A stretch of DNA of 64,000 bases from NCBI RefSeq assembly GCF_013402795.1, contig NZ_CP058595.1:3140001-3204000 (forward strand), given 5' to 3'. Under the pieces are notes generated by a model that saw nothing but the letters and a program-made list of their open reading frames with translations, had not been told where the DNA came from and did not search any database. This document shows, one piece after another, positions 1-9,116 of this stretch. Each line of letters begins with the position of its first letter. Position 1 is the stretch's first letter. This DNA is from Costertonia aggregata. GTDB lineage: Bacteria > Bacteroidota > Bacteroidia > Flavobacteriales > Flavobacteriaceae. The translations under genes were made by a program, and so were the position numbers.

Positions 1-1512
1 CACATTTTTGGCTAAGTCGGTATCGATTTGGGAAATAATCCACAACATACGTTCCTTGATATGGTCGTGGTTGCATTTGCCTAATTCAAAGGAGTAGGCA
101 TCGACGACATGAGCTTTTTCCCAGTCGGCCAGACTTCTATAGAATAACGCAGGTTGCGAAAAGTGGTCACTGAAACTTTCGCTTCGGGTTCGGATTTTCT
201 TCGCATCGATTCGCTCTTGGTACGATTCAAAACCACCTTCCGCTACTTTGGAAAGATAGGGGCAGCCACCGCCCAAGGTATTCGGGAAATAAGCGGTTTG
301 CCCTTTCGGAATCTCCATTTGCATGTGGCCGTCACGCTGGTTGTTATGCACATCGGATACCGGTCTGTTTATTGGTAGCTGATGAAAATTATGGCTGCCC
401 AATCGGGACAATTGTGTATCACGATAGGAAAACAAACGGCCTTGCAAGAGTGGATCGTTCGTAAAGTCGATACCCGGTACGATATTACCGGGCAAAAAGG
501 CTACTTGCTCCGTTTCCGCAAAGAAGTTTTCGGGATTTCGATTGAGCACCATTCGACCGATACGCTGTACGGGTACCATTTCTTCGGGAATCAATTTTGT
601 GGGATCCAAAAGGTCAAACTCGAATTTATGCTCATCTTCTTCGGGAACGACCTGTATGCCCAATTCCCATTCCGGAAATTGTCCAGCTTCGATGGCATCC
701 CACAAATCCCTTCTATGGAAATCGGAATCCGCACCACTGATCTTTACGGCCTCGTCCCAAGTTACGGAATGAACACCCAATTTTGGTTTCCAATGGAATT
801 TGACGAAGTGCGCTTCCCCTTTTTTGTTGATCAGTCGGAAGGTATGGATGCCAAACCCTTCCATCATCCGATAACTTCGAGGTATGGCTCGATCGCTCAT
901 TAGCCAAATTTGGTTGTGCATCGTCTCGGTGGTTAATGATACAAAATCATAGAAGGTATCGTGCGCCGAGGCCGCTTGCGGAATTTCCTTGTTCGGTTCT
1001 GGTTTGACCGAATGTATCAAATCCGGGAATTTCATGGCATCTTGAATAAAGAAAATCGGCATATTGTTTCCGACCAAATCCCAGGTACCTTCCTCAGTGT
1101 AAAATTTCACGGCAAAGCCACGCACGTCCCTGGCCAAATCTGTAGAACCTTTGGAACCGGCCACCGTGGAGAACCGGACAAATACAGGTGTTTTTCGGGA
1201 GGTATCCGTAAAGATTCCTGCTTTGGAGTACTGATCGATACTCTCATATAGCTCGAAATACCCGTGGGCACCACTTCCGCGCGCATGTACGATCCGTTCT
1301 GGAATACGTTCATGGTCGAAGTTGTGAATTTTTTCACGGAGTAGAAAGTCTTCAAGTAAGGTCGCTCCCCGTTCCCCTGCTGTTAGGGAGTTGTTGGTAT
1401 CGTTGACCTTCAGCCCCTGTCTTGTAGTCATGGGTTTATCCTGACAATCTATCGTATAATTTTTTAACTGCTTCTCTTTTTCGGTGGACTTTGAAGTTTT
1501 CTTTTGTGCCAT
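1..1512 (-). CDS. katE: Large-subunit (clade 2, HPII-type) catalase, 3' end outside the window
   Basis: Heme catalase that splits hydrogen peroxide into water and oxygen in the cytoplasm. About 504 residues are visible, and the gene runs off the left edge. The match to the E. coli HPII type is strong throughout. The catalytic His lies in [13 protein letters not shown] (about residue 76), the distal Asn in [14 protein letters not shown], and the heme-ligand Tyr in [15 protein letters not shown]. Clade-2 enzymes are about 700 residues long with a C-terminal DJ-1/PfpI-like domain, so that domain should lie beyond position 1. The start at 1512 gives [10 protein letters not shown]. An in-frame ATG at 1569 would add 19 lysine-rich residues and cannot be excluded. 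The gene is divergent from the one at 1731. No regulator site was recognised. Confidence 0.95.
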   Translation of the reverse strand, partial: MAQKKTSKSTEKEKQLKNYTIDCQDKPMTTRQGLKVNDTNNSLTAGERGATLLEDFLLREKIHNFDHERIPERIVHARGSGAHGYFELYESIDQYSKAGIFTDTSRKTPVFVRFSTVAGSKGSTDLARDVRGFAVKFYTEEGTWDLVGNNMPIFFIQDAMKFPDLIHSVKPEPNKEIPQAASAHDTFYDFVSLTTETMHNQIWLMSDRAIPRSYRMMEGFGIHTFRLINKKGEAHFVKFHWKPKLGVHSVTWDEAVKISGADSDFHRRDLWDAIEAGQFPEWELGIQVVPEEDEHKFEFDLLDPTKLIPEEMVPVQRIGRMVLNRNPENFFAETEQVAFLPGNIVPGIDFTNDPLLQGRLFSYRDTQLSRLGSHNFHQLPINRPVSDVHNNQRDGHMQMEIPKGQTAYFPNTLGGGCPYLSKVAEGGFESYQERIDAKKIRTRSESFSDHFSQPALFYRSLADWEKAHVVDAYSFELGKCNHDHIKERMLWIISQIDTDLAKNV

Positions 1513-1730
1513 GGGAATCAATTTTGGAGTTTTACTTTTCTTGATATTTCGGGATTTCAAACTGTCCATTGAAATTAGTTTTCTCCCCCTAAAGCCATTG
1601 GCTGCATAAAGCGCATTATTGACCCAAACCCTTCTGTGGTCGTTAATCCGGATTCCTTTTTCGCATTGCACTATTTTCTAAGCTTTTTGCAATAAGGAAA
1701 TGATAGAGGCATAAGTAACTTTAATCTGTT

Positions 1731-2183
1731 ATGAACAAGAGAAAACAAAAATCGGATTTCCTATACGGTGTGTTCGTCTTGCGGGAACAATTGCACACCT
1801 ATTTGGATATTTTGGACAAGCACCGCAAACCCTTGGATGCGCATCTTGGGGAGACCACAACATTACGAATTTTGACTAACAAAAAGGTATTATTGGAGAG
1901 GGTAGAGGATAAATTTATGGCCTTATCGAGAATGACCATCAGCAATGCCGAAAATTTTGAGCCTTATGAAAGCCCATGGATCAATTCCGATGGACTACCG
2001 TTGTCTAATTCGAAACGTTCAATCCTGAAAGTACTGGTGGATTTTGATAAGGTTGTTATGGTCTGGTGCTATTTTTTTATCACTGCCGAAGAAATCGATG
2101 CCGATGATGCGGGATTTATGTTGTCGCTTATTCAGGATACTAAATTTGAAATAGATAATTTAATTGCTGAGTTGGAGCAGTAA
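1731..2183 (+). CDS. Hypothetical protein, 150 aa
   Basis: No family recognised. The product is a soluble, mostly helical protein with no signal peptide and no membrane segment. The N-terminus is basic (MNKRKQKSDF) and the C-terminus acidic (around EEIDADDAGF, then IDNLIAELEQ). The ATG at 1731 follows an A/T-rich stretch and is the first good start. It stands alone between the divergent catalase gene and the dinB-dnaE pair, about 135 bases upstream of dinB. It is too far from dinB, and separated from it by the dinB operator, to be called part of that operon. Confidence 0.6.
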   Translation: MNKRKQKSDFLYGVFVLREQLHTYLDILDKHRKPLDAHLGETTTLRILTNKKVLLERVEDKFMALSRMTISNAENFEPYESPWINSDGLPLSNSKRSILKVLVDFDKVVMVWCYFFITAEEIDADDAGFMLSLIQDTKFEIDNLIAELEQ

Positions 2184-2278
2184 GGCTAATCATTCGCCTT
2201 ATTCATACCCAATTCGGTTTCAAATAGTTGGATTAACCCCCGTAATTTTTCGCTTACTAATATAATTCTTTAATGATA

Positions 2279-2318
2279 AAAATGGAAAAAATCCATATAT
2301 TTGGATATTTTCCATTTT
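2279..2318. promoter_or_regulatory. 40-bp near-perfect palindrome before dinB, probable operator
   Basis: The two halves read AAAATGGAAAA and TTTTCCATTTT at the ends, with ATCCA and TTGGAT inside. 18 of 20 base pairs are complementary about the centre at 2298/2299. It ends on the base before the dinB ATG and covers the predicted -7 box, so a bound dimer or tetramer would block transcription. This suggests a damage-responsive repressor of the LexA or S24 type. No such repressor gene is in the window, so the ligand protein is unknown. Confidence 0.7.
2296..2303 (+). promoter_or_regulatory. Bacteroidota-type -7 box (TATATTTG) for dinB-dnaE
   Basis: TATATTTG fits the Bacteroidota -7 consensus TAnnTTTG. 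It sits at the centre of the palindrome, 15 bases before the ATG at 2319. Transcription would start near 2310, giving a leader of roughly nine bases or an almost leaderless message. No clear -33 TTTG was found at the usual spacing, so the call rests on the -7 box and its place in the palindrome. Confidence 0.5.
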
Positions 2319-3533
2319 ATGCAAAACTCGATTCTACATTTTGATTTGGATACCTTCTTCGTTTCCTGTGAACGGTTGCTGGACAGCCGTTTACAGAAAA
2401 AACCGTTGTTGGTCGGTGGGCTGAGCGACCGGGGCGTAGTGGCGGCCTGTAGTTACGAAACGCGACCGTATGGTATCCGTTCGGGCATGTCGATGAAAAT
2501 GGCACGTCAACTTTGTCCCGAAGCGGTCTGCATTCGTGGGGATTCCGGGGTGTATAGTAAATATTCCCATTTGGTTACCGAAATCATCAGTAACGAGGTG
2601 CCACTATTCGAAAAATCAAGCATCGATGAATTTTACGTGGACTTGACAGGAATGGATCGCTTTTTCGGTAACTATAAGTTCGCCCGCGAATTACGTCACA
2701 AAATTATCGAAAATACGGGACTCCCGATTAGTTTCGGACTTTCCCAAAATAAAATCGTTTCAAAAGTCGCTACCGGCGAAGCAAAACCCAATAACGAACT
2801 TCAAATTGACGCAGGTCTCGAAAAACCGTTTTTAGCCCCGTTGTCCATTCGAAAAATTCCCATGGTGGGCAAGGCCTCCGCGCAAACCTTAAAAAGTTTG
2901 GGCATATTCAAGATTCGAACCCTTCAGGAAATGCCGGCCGAAGTGCTCGTTCGGGTCATGGGGAAAAACGGCGAAACGATTTGGAGACGCGCGCAGGGTA
3001 TCGACCATGTTCCCGTGGTGCCCTACAACGAACGAAAATCGACTTCTACGGAGCGCACTTATGAAAGAGATACCATCGACATGCAAACCATGAAGGAATC
3101 GCTGATTGCCATGGGCGAAAAAATGGCCTACCAATTGCGTATGGACAATCGACTGACGGCCTGTGTAACCTTGCGTATCAAATATTCCGATTTTAAGACC
3201 TATACGAAGCAGAAGCGAATACCCTATACAAATTCTGACCATAAAATCATCGCCACCGTCATGGAGCTTTTCAAATCGCTCTACAATCGAAGAATGTTGG
3301 TGCGATTGCTTGGGGTAAAGGTTTCCCATTTGGTACAGGGCAGCCATCAAATCGATATGTTCGAGGATGACGAAGCCGTATTGAACCTTTATGCCTCGAT
3401 GGACCGTATGCGGCAACGTTATGGGCCCGCTGCCGTGATGCGGGCGGCAACGATTGATACAAAATCCATTCGTAGTAACCGGAATCCGTTCAACGGCGAA
3501 CCGCCGATTGTTTTGGCCCATAGACGACAATAA
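2319..3533 (+). CDS. dinB: Y-family translesion DNA polymerase (DinB/Pol IV-like), 404 aa
   Basis: Error-prone polymerase for copying damaged templates. The first catalytic Asp lies in ILHFDLDTFFVSCERL (D9, with D11). The second acidic pair is in SSIDEFYVD (D103, E104). A helix-hairpin-helix stretch follows at about 168-225 (IRKIPMVGKASAQTLKSLG), then the little-finger domain. QIDMF at about 344 matches the beta-clamp binding motif. The ATG at 2319 is preferred to a TTG at 2301, because the TTG lies inside the palindrome and the extra residues add nothing to the family match. The stop overlaps the dnaE start (TAATG), so the two are translationally coupled. This resembles ImuB-DnaE2 mutasomes, although this protein keeps its catalytic residues. 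Confidence 0.92.
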   Translation: MQNSILHFDLDTFFVSCERLLDSRLQKKPLLVGGLSDRGVVAACSYETRPYGIRSGMSMKMARQLCPEAVCIRGDSGVYSKYSHLVTEIISNEVPLFEKSSIDEFYVDLTGMDRFFGNYKFARELRHKIIENTGLPISFGLSQNKIVSKVATGEAKPNNELQIDAGLEKPFLAPLSIRKIPMVGKASAQTLKSLGIFKIRTLQEMPAEVLVRVMGKNGETIWRRAQGIDHVPVVPYNERKSTSTERTYERDTIDMQTMKESLIAMGEKMAYQLRMDNRLTACVTLRIKYSDFKTYTKQKRIPYTNSDHKIIATVMELFKSLYNRRMLVRLLGVKVSHLVQGSHQIDMFEDDEAVLNLYASMDRMRQRYGPAAVMRAATIDTKSIRSNRNPFNGEPPIVLAHRRQ

Positions 3534-6500
3534 TGTACTTGAACTGTCACACCTACTATTCTTTACGTTATGGCACTTTTTCGGAAATCGAACTTCTGAA
3601 AATGGCCAAGACCCATGGTGTGTATTATTTGGCCGTAACCGATATCAACTCCACCACCGCTTGTCTCAATTTTTTAAAGGAGGCAAAAAATTACGACCTG
3701 CATCCTGCGGTTGGGGTAGATTTTAGAAACGGGGTAGAACAGCTTTACGTTATCTTGGCCAAAACCAACATGGGTTTTCAGGAAATCAATACGTATTTGT
3801 CCAAACATTTGCATGAAAAAAAAGCTTTTCCTATTGAGGCCCCTGAATTGCGGGATACCTATGTAGTTTATCCGTTCCAAAAAATTCTGGAACGAAAGAC
3901 CGTACAATTGCAAGTTCATGAATTTATCGGTATTTCGCTCTCCGACTTGAGAAAACTCCCCTTTTCAAACTATCGGCACGAGACGAAAAAATTGGTAATT
4001 CAACAACCCGTAAGTTTTCGGAACCAGTCCGATTTCAATGCCCATCGGCTGTTACGCACTATTGATTTGAACACACTGTTAAGTAAATTGCCCACCACCG
4101 AACAGGGTTCGATATCGCACCGAATGATTCCCATTACCGATTTAAGAACGGCTTATAAAGATTTTCCCTCCTTATGGGAGAATACCGAACGCATCCTATC
4201 GAAGTGCAAGGTCGATTTTAAGTTCGACTATGAGAATGAAAACCAGAATCAAGCCGTTTATTTGGAGGACCGCAAAGCAGATTTCCAATTTCTGAAAAAG
4301 GAGTGTTTGCGGAAGGTGCGAGAACGCTTTCCGCGCCCCACCAAAGAACTGTACGCTCGTTTGGATAAAGAACTGGAAGCCATCCGCAGTATGGATTTCG
4401 TTTCCTATTTTCTGATCAACTATGACATCATCCGCTATGCCAAATCCAAAAATTACCCCTACATCGGTCGGGGTAGTGGCGCCAATTCGCTGGTCGCCTA
4501 TATTTTGGGCATTACCAATGTGGATCCCATCGAGCTTGACCTTTATTTTGAACGGTTTATCAATGTGTATCGGAGCAGTCCCCCTGATTTCGATATCGAC
4601 TTTGGTTGGAACGACCGAGAGGATATAACGCGCTATATTTTTGAACGTTTTCCCAATACTGCTTTAATGGGCACGTATGTCACTTTTCAATATCGAGCGG
4701 TTGTGCGTGAGCTTGGTAAGGTGTTTGGGTTGCCCAAGGAAGAAATCGATGCGTTTTTAATCGGGCGTAGACTGAAGAACCCAAATCCCGATACGGACGA
4801 ATATTTAAAACTGATTACTAAATACGGCAAATTAATCCACGGCTTTCCAAATCATTTGAGCGTACATGCCGGGGGAATTTTGATTACCAAAAAACCCATA
4901 TCCTATTATACGGCGACCTTTATGCCACCGAAGGGTTATCAGACCGTACAGTTCGATATGAACATCGCAGAAAGCGTGGGCATACACAAATTTGATATCC
5001 TCAGTCAAACGGGACTTCCGAAAATCAAGCATGCCATTGAAATCATCAAAGAAAATCAGCCGAATGCTGAAATCAAGGATGTTGAGAACTACAAACAGTT
5101 TACCCGTGACCCGAATATCAATAACCTCTTAAAAACGGGCGATTGTATTGGGGTGTTCTATGTGGAGAGTCCGGCCATGCGGGTGTTGATGACTAAACTC
5201 CGTACCCAGGATTACCTGAATCTTGTGGCCGCAAGTTCCATCATTCGACCGGGTGTCTCCAATGGGGGCATGAAAAACGAATTCATATTGCGGCACCGAA
5301 ATCCCGAACGCTGCAAGCAGGCACATCCTGTGATGATGGAAATACTGCACGATACGTATGGCGTCATGGTCTATCAGGAAGATGTACTGAAAGTCGCCCA
5401 TAAATTTGCCGGACTCTCGCTCGCCGAGGCTGATATTTTGAGAAGGGGTATGCGGGGCAAGGTCAGCTCGAAGGGTCAGTTTGAACGCATCGAGCAGAAA
5501 TTCAAGGATAATTGTGTCAAAAAAGGATATAGCGATCAACTCATCGAAGAAATTTGGGGGCAGGTCAAGGCTTTTGCCGGATATGCCTTTGCGAAAGGCC
5601 ATAGCGCCTCGTATGCGGTAGAAAGTTATCAAAGTCTGTATTTAAAAAGATATTTTCCGCTGGAATTTATGACCGCTGTGTTAAACAATGGGGGCGGTTT
5701 TTATAATGTACAGACCTATATCAACGAAATCAAAAATTGCGGGGGCATTGTGGAACCGCCCTGTATTAACAACAGCGACCATCCAAATTGCATTAAAGGA
5801 AAAACGGTGTATTTGGGTTTTGGAATGATAAAATCATTGGAAGACCGAACCGTGCAGCGATTGTTATCCGTTAGGCAAACCAGCGGATTGTTCAAATCTT
5901 TGGACGATTTTGTGGACCGGGTCAAGATCAGCCTAGAACAGTTGATGCTTTTAGTGCGATTGGATGCCTTTCGTTTTACGGGCTTGGACAAACACCAGAT
6001 TGCGTGGCAGGCGCAGTTTAAACTCAAGGCCACAAAACAAGATTACCACGCCCCGGTTTTATTCAGGACCCAACAAAAGTCGTACGCCCTTCCCCAATTT
6101 AAGACCAATGCGCTGATCGATGCCTATGACCAAATGGAACTGCTAGGGTATCCGCTGGTGTCCCGATTCGACTTACTTGCCGAACAGATGTCGAGCGATT
6201 GCTTGGCTAAAGACCTTCCGTCTCATAATAAAAAGCGGATTGTAATTTATGGCGATTTGGTCACGGCCAAAGGTACTGCGACGAACGATAAACGCTTGAT
6301 GCATTTTGGTACTTTTCTAGATAAACACGGGGACGTTTTCGACACCGTACATTTTCCGAACGTCTCCGAAAAATATCCGATTATCGCCAAAGGTATTTAC
6401 AAGATTACGGGAAAGGTTACTGAAGAAATGGAGTATTTCAGCTTAAATGCCGAAAAAGTGGAATTCCAAACTATTTTGCCCGACCCGAGGCAAGTTGATG

Positions 6501-6568
6501 AGGGGCATAAGACGAGTGGTCAATTAGCAGATAAATTTATTGGAAGCCCTAAAATTATTAACAGTTGA
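3533..6568 (+). CDS. dnaE: DNA polymerase III alpha-type subunit, DnaE, translesion cassette copy (1011 aa)
   Basis: C-family replicative-type polymerase. It has an N-terminal PHP domain (starting CHTYYSLRYGTFSEIELLK). The palm carries PDFDIDF with catalytic D352 and D354, and a third Asp lies in HKFDILSQ (about 488). A helix-hairpin-helix region is present near 780-830. The C-terminal OB fold is at about 905-985 (RIVIYGDLVTAKG). At 1011 residues it is shorter than a main replicative DnaE (about 1160-1450), as expected for the DnaE2-like second copy. It overlaps dinB by one base. No imuA, lexA or umuD homologue is adjacent. The likely role is damage-induced mutagenic bypass together with the DinB partner. 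Confidence 0.92.
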   Translation: MYLNCHTYYSLRYGTFSEIELLKMAKTHGVYYLAVTDINSTTACLNFLKEAKNYDLHPAVGVDFRNGVEQLYVILAKTNMGFQEINTYLSKHLHEKKAFPIEAPELRDTYVVYPFQKILERKTVQLQVHEFIGISLSDLRKLPFSNYRHETKKLVIQQPVSFRNQSDFNAHRLLRTIDLNTLLSKLPTTEQGSISHRMIPITDLRTAYKDFPSLWENTERILSKCKVDFKFDYENENQNQAVYLEDRKADFQFLKKECLRKVRERFPRPTKELYARLDKELEAIRSMDFVSYFLINYDIIRYAKSKNYPYIGRGSGANSLVAYILGITNVDPIELDLYFERFINVYRSSPPDFDIDFGWNDREDITRYIFERFPNTALMGTYVTFQYRAVVRELGKVFGLPKEEIDAFLIGRRLKNPNPDTDEYLKLITKYGKLIHGFPNHLSVHAGGILITKKPISYYTATFMPPKGYQTVQFDMNIAESVGIHKFDILSQTGLPKIKHAIEIIKENQPNAEIKDVENYKQFTRDPNINNLLKTGDCIGVFYVESPAMRVLMTKLRTQDYLNLVAASSIIRPGVSNGGMKNEFILRHRNPERCKQAHPVMMEILHDTYGVMVYQEDVLKVAHKFAGLSLAEADILRRGMRGKVSSKGQFERIEQKFKDNCVKKGYSDQLIEEIWGQVKAFAGYAFAKGHSASYAVESYQSLYLKRYFPLEFMTAVLNNGGGFYNVQTYINEIKNCGGIVEPPCINNSDHPNCIKGKTVYLGFGMIKSLEDRTVQRLLSVRQTSGLFKSLDDFVDRVKISLEQLMLLVRLDAFRFTGLDKHQIAWQAQFKLKATKQDYHAPVLFRTQQKSYALPQFKTNALIDAYDQMELLGYPLVSRFDLLAEQMSSDCLAKDLPSHNKKRIVIYGDLVTAKGTATNDKRLMHFGTFLDKHGDVFDTVHFPNVSEKYPIIAKGIYKITGKVTEEMEYFSLNAEKVEFQTILPDPRQVDEGHKTSGQLADKFIGSPKIINS

Positions 6569-6830
6569 AATTAATATGTTAGAATTATTTCATCTAAATA
6601 TCATTGCATTTCAATCATTTGCGCACAGCCAAGACTGATGTAGTCAATTTTCAACAGCTGGGAGGTTTACAGTTTAACTGTCACATATCTTGTTATATAA
6701 CAACCTAAAACACTTGCAAAATACGATAAACATTGAATTGACGGGTAAATGGCGGGTAAAGTACAGCCCAAAAATTTGAGTTTTAAGGTTGGATAAATGA
6801 AATTGCCGTTGAATCTTAAATCCATGTATT

Positions 6831-8102
6831 ATGACACCATTAAAATCTTTCGTCGGCACCGCCGCCAACTTCTGTTTATCGCTACTATTCTGTGCTCTGC
6901 TTACACCGAATCTTTCACGCGCTTGTACTATCGTAAGCGCCATAGCGAAAAACGGTCATGTGTGGACCGCCAACAATGAAGATGGCCCTTTCGGGGTCGC
7001 GAACTTTATCAATGTCTATCCACGTTCTGAATCGGACAAATATGGGTACTACACTATGACTTATTTATCGCCACTATACGGCCAGAGTGGGGCGATTCAA
7101 GGAGGAATGAACACTGCCGGACTAAGTTTTGACTTTAATGCCATCCCTTACGTTGCGGATTTCGACCCAAAAAGCAGAAAAGCCTTTCCGCAAGGAAACG
7201 ACGCGATTCTTCCCCATATCTTGGGAAATATGGAAACGGTGGAACAAGTCATCTCCTTTTTTGAGACCTATTGGTTCGTCGACGGTTTCAGGGATGCGCA
7301 GATGCATGTCTCCGACAAGAACGGAAGGTTTGCCATTATCAGCGCTTCCGGTGTGGAATTGGTCGATGAAGGGGAGTTTCTGGTATCCACGAATTTCGAT
7401 ATTTGTGGTAAAGAGAATGGTTCTTCTTGCTGGAGATATCCCATAGCTGTGGAAAAGTTGTCGACCTCAGGTGCCAGTCTCGAGACCATGGAAGCCATCT
7501 GCCGGGAAACCACACAAAAGAACGGTGCCACCATGTATTCCAATATCCAAAATCTTAGCACCGGCGATATTTGGTTTTTTTCAAAGCACGATTCAGGAAC
7601 CCTATTGCGCACGAACCTCAAAACGATGCTTTCCAACGGGAGAAAATCATACACCTTCAGCGACCTAGGATCCTTAAAGGAAGAGCGGCCCGTACGTAAC
7701 TGGCAAGCACCAAAATTGGCCAAGTTTTCTAAAAATTCGGTAGCAGGATATTTGGGTACTTATGAACATTCCTATATCGGTTCCGTCAATGTTAGGGCGG
7801 TGGAAAGTGGAATCGAAGTTTCCTTTATGGACGGTACCAAAGAAACGCTCTATTTGGATAATCGGGGCAATTTTTCCCTTCCCGATTACGACCTTTATAT
7901 TACATTTGGAACGGACGAAGATTCGGGAAATCCACAAATGAGCCTTTATGAAAAAGGGTTTTGGTCCTTTACCGTAAAAAACCCGATGCCGTTGAACAAA
8001 ATAGCGATTCCAGAAAATGAAACAGCCCGAACTGGGAAACAGGATATCACAATTGCGAAAGGCCAAGGGTCTTACCCAAGAAGAGCTCGTAGAGCGCTGT
8101 AA
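6831..8102 (+). CDS. Exported Ntn-type linear amide hydrolase or acyltransferase-like protein
   Basis: The N-terminal signal peptide (hydrophobic residues about 12-27) ends at SRA, directly before Cys in CTIVSAIAKNGHVWTANNED. Removal of the leader would expose Cys as an N-terminal nucleophile, as in choloylglycine hydrolases and acyl-CoA:6-APA/isopenicillin N acyltransferase-like enzymes. The body follows with GQSGAIQGGMNTAGLSFD and STNFD. The substrate is unknown, and cleavage of amide bonds outside the cytoplasm is inferred. The last 29 codons overlap the downstream XRE gene in another reading frame and show no family character (basic GQGSYPRRARRAL end), so the ancestral stop was probably lost. 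Confidence 0.7.
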   Translation: MTPLKSFVGTAANFCLSLLFCALLTPNLSRACTIVSAIAKNGHVWTANNEDGPFGVANFINVYPRSESDKYGYYTMTYLSPLYGQSGAIQGGMNTAGLSFDFNAIPYVADFDPKSRKAFPQGNDAILPHILGNMETVEQVISFFETYWFVDGFRDAQMHVSDKNGRFAIISASGVELVDEGEFLVSTNFDICGKENGSSCWRYPIAVEKLSTSGASLETMEAICRETTQKNGATMYSNIQNLSTGDIWFFSKHDSGTLLRTNLKTMLSNGRKSYTFSDLGSLKEERPVRNWQAPKLAKFSKNSVAGYLGTYEHSYIGSVNVRAVESGIEVSFMDGTKETLYLDNRGNFSLPDYDLYITFGTDEDSGNPQMSLYEKGFWSFTVKNPMPLNKIAIPENETARTGKQDITIAKGQGSYPRRARRAL

Positions 8103-8844
8103 CGTAAGTGTAAGGACGATACAGCGCATCGAGACCGGGGAGGTCAATCCGAGGAGCTATACCGTAAAGACCATCCTCGCGGCACTCGAATCCGACTTCG
8201 ACGAACTGCATTCGGACAGTTCTTTTTCCAGAAACGTATTGAAAACCTTGAGAGTGTCATGGTTGGCGGGCATCATTTATTTCGTGCTCGGGCTTTTGGA
8301 AGGCCCTATGGATATCAACAGAATCGTGATTGGTTCCGAAATTCCTGAGGACGTCATAGCCGACTTTATTCCTATGTTATACTTTAGCCCCTCGCTGTAT
8401 ATAATCATAAAAATCCTGGTGCTTATTTCCTATGTGCTATTTTTAAAAGGGTTCATATCCATCGGCCTTTATACCGGAAATTCTTTATTATCGATAATTT
8501 CGAGAACATTGATCGGGGTAATGGGCTTTGCCATTGTCTTTGACCTTCTTTCATTCTTCTATCAGGAATTAGACGGTCTGTTCGTGCAAATGGCGATTGC
8601 CCTAGCGCTGGGTGCGCTTAGTATTCTTTTTGGAATCGCACTCGTTAAACTGCGTTCGGGACTGGGCATGATCTGTATTTTTACTGGGGCGATCGAAATT
8701 TTGGTAGGGATTCTTTTTCTGTTTTTTCAGCCTATCGGATTGGTCATACAGATGGTGGCCGTTTTATTGGAATTTGTCATCGTCTATCAAACCTCAAAAG
8801 CGATAGCGGAAGGTTCGGATATAGCAATTGGTAATTTGGGTTAG
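8017..8844 (+). CDS. XRE-family HTH regulator fused to a membrane domain, 275 aa
   Basis: Residues 1-65 form a Cro/C1-type helix-turn-helix beginning MKQPELGNRISQLRKAKGL and continuing through VSVRTIQRIETGEVNPRSYT, a form common in Bacteroidota. After a short linker come about six hydrophobic segments (around residues 82-97, 125-155, 163-185, 192-212, 217-236 and 240-258). The DNA-binding domain is therefore tethered to the inner membrane. The ATG at 8017 is fixed by the family start, even though it lies 86 bases inside the 3' end of the hydrolase gene. The ligand and target genes are unknown. A membrane-sensing regulator is inferred. Confidence 0.82.
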   Translation: MKQPELGNRISQLRKAKGLTQEELVERCNVSVRTIQRIETGEVNPRSYTVKTILAALESDFDELHSDSSFSRNVLKTLRVSWLAGIIYFVLGLLEGPMDINRIVIGSEIPEDVIADFIPMLYFSPSLYIIIKILVLISYVLFLKGFISIGLYTGNSLLSIISRTLIGVMGFAIVFDLLSFFYQELDGLFVQMAIALALGALSILFGIALVKLRSGLGMICIFTGAIEILVGILFLFFQPIGLVIQMVAVLLEFVIVYQTSKAIAEGSDIAIGNLG

Positions 8845-9116
8845 TAATTTTTCGGTTATTCTTTCTAGTTAAAGGAAAGTTATTCAAACGTTCATTCAAT
8901 AATAAATCAATGTAGGTTCGAAAATTAAAAATTATACTAATTGCAAACCATGCCTAAACCCACAACTTTTTTAAACAGAGAACCGTTAACTTTGTAATTT
9001 AGAAATTTTGAAGTTTGACACTACCAATTATCCATAGTTTAAAACAAACTCCCTTGCTCGTTAGGTTCCGGATAATCGACTCGTTCCAATACCTTTGGAG
9101 TATTTTTTGGCACTCC

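Noticed and set aside
382-903. Long open frame on the plus strand opposite the catalase
   Set aside because: Antisense shadow of the catalase gene; the catalase frame carries all conserved residues.
2889-3530. Long open frame on the minus strand opposite dinB
   Set aside because: It is a mirror of the dinB codon use, with no domain, start context or family likeness.
8987-8994. TAACTTTG, a match to the -7 box
   Set aside because: No plus-strand gene follows within reach and there is no matching -33 element, so it is likely chance in A/T-rich DNA.
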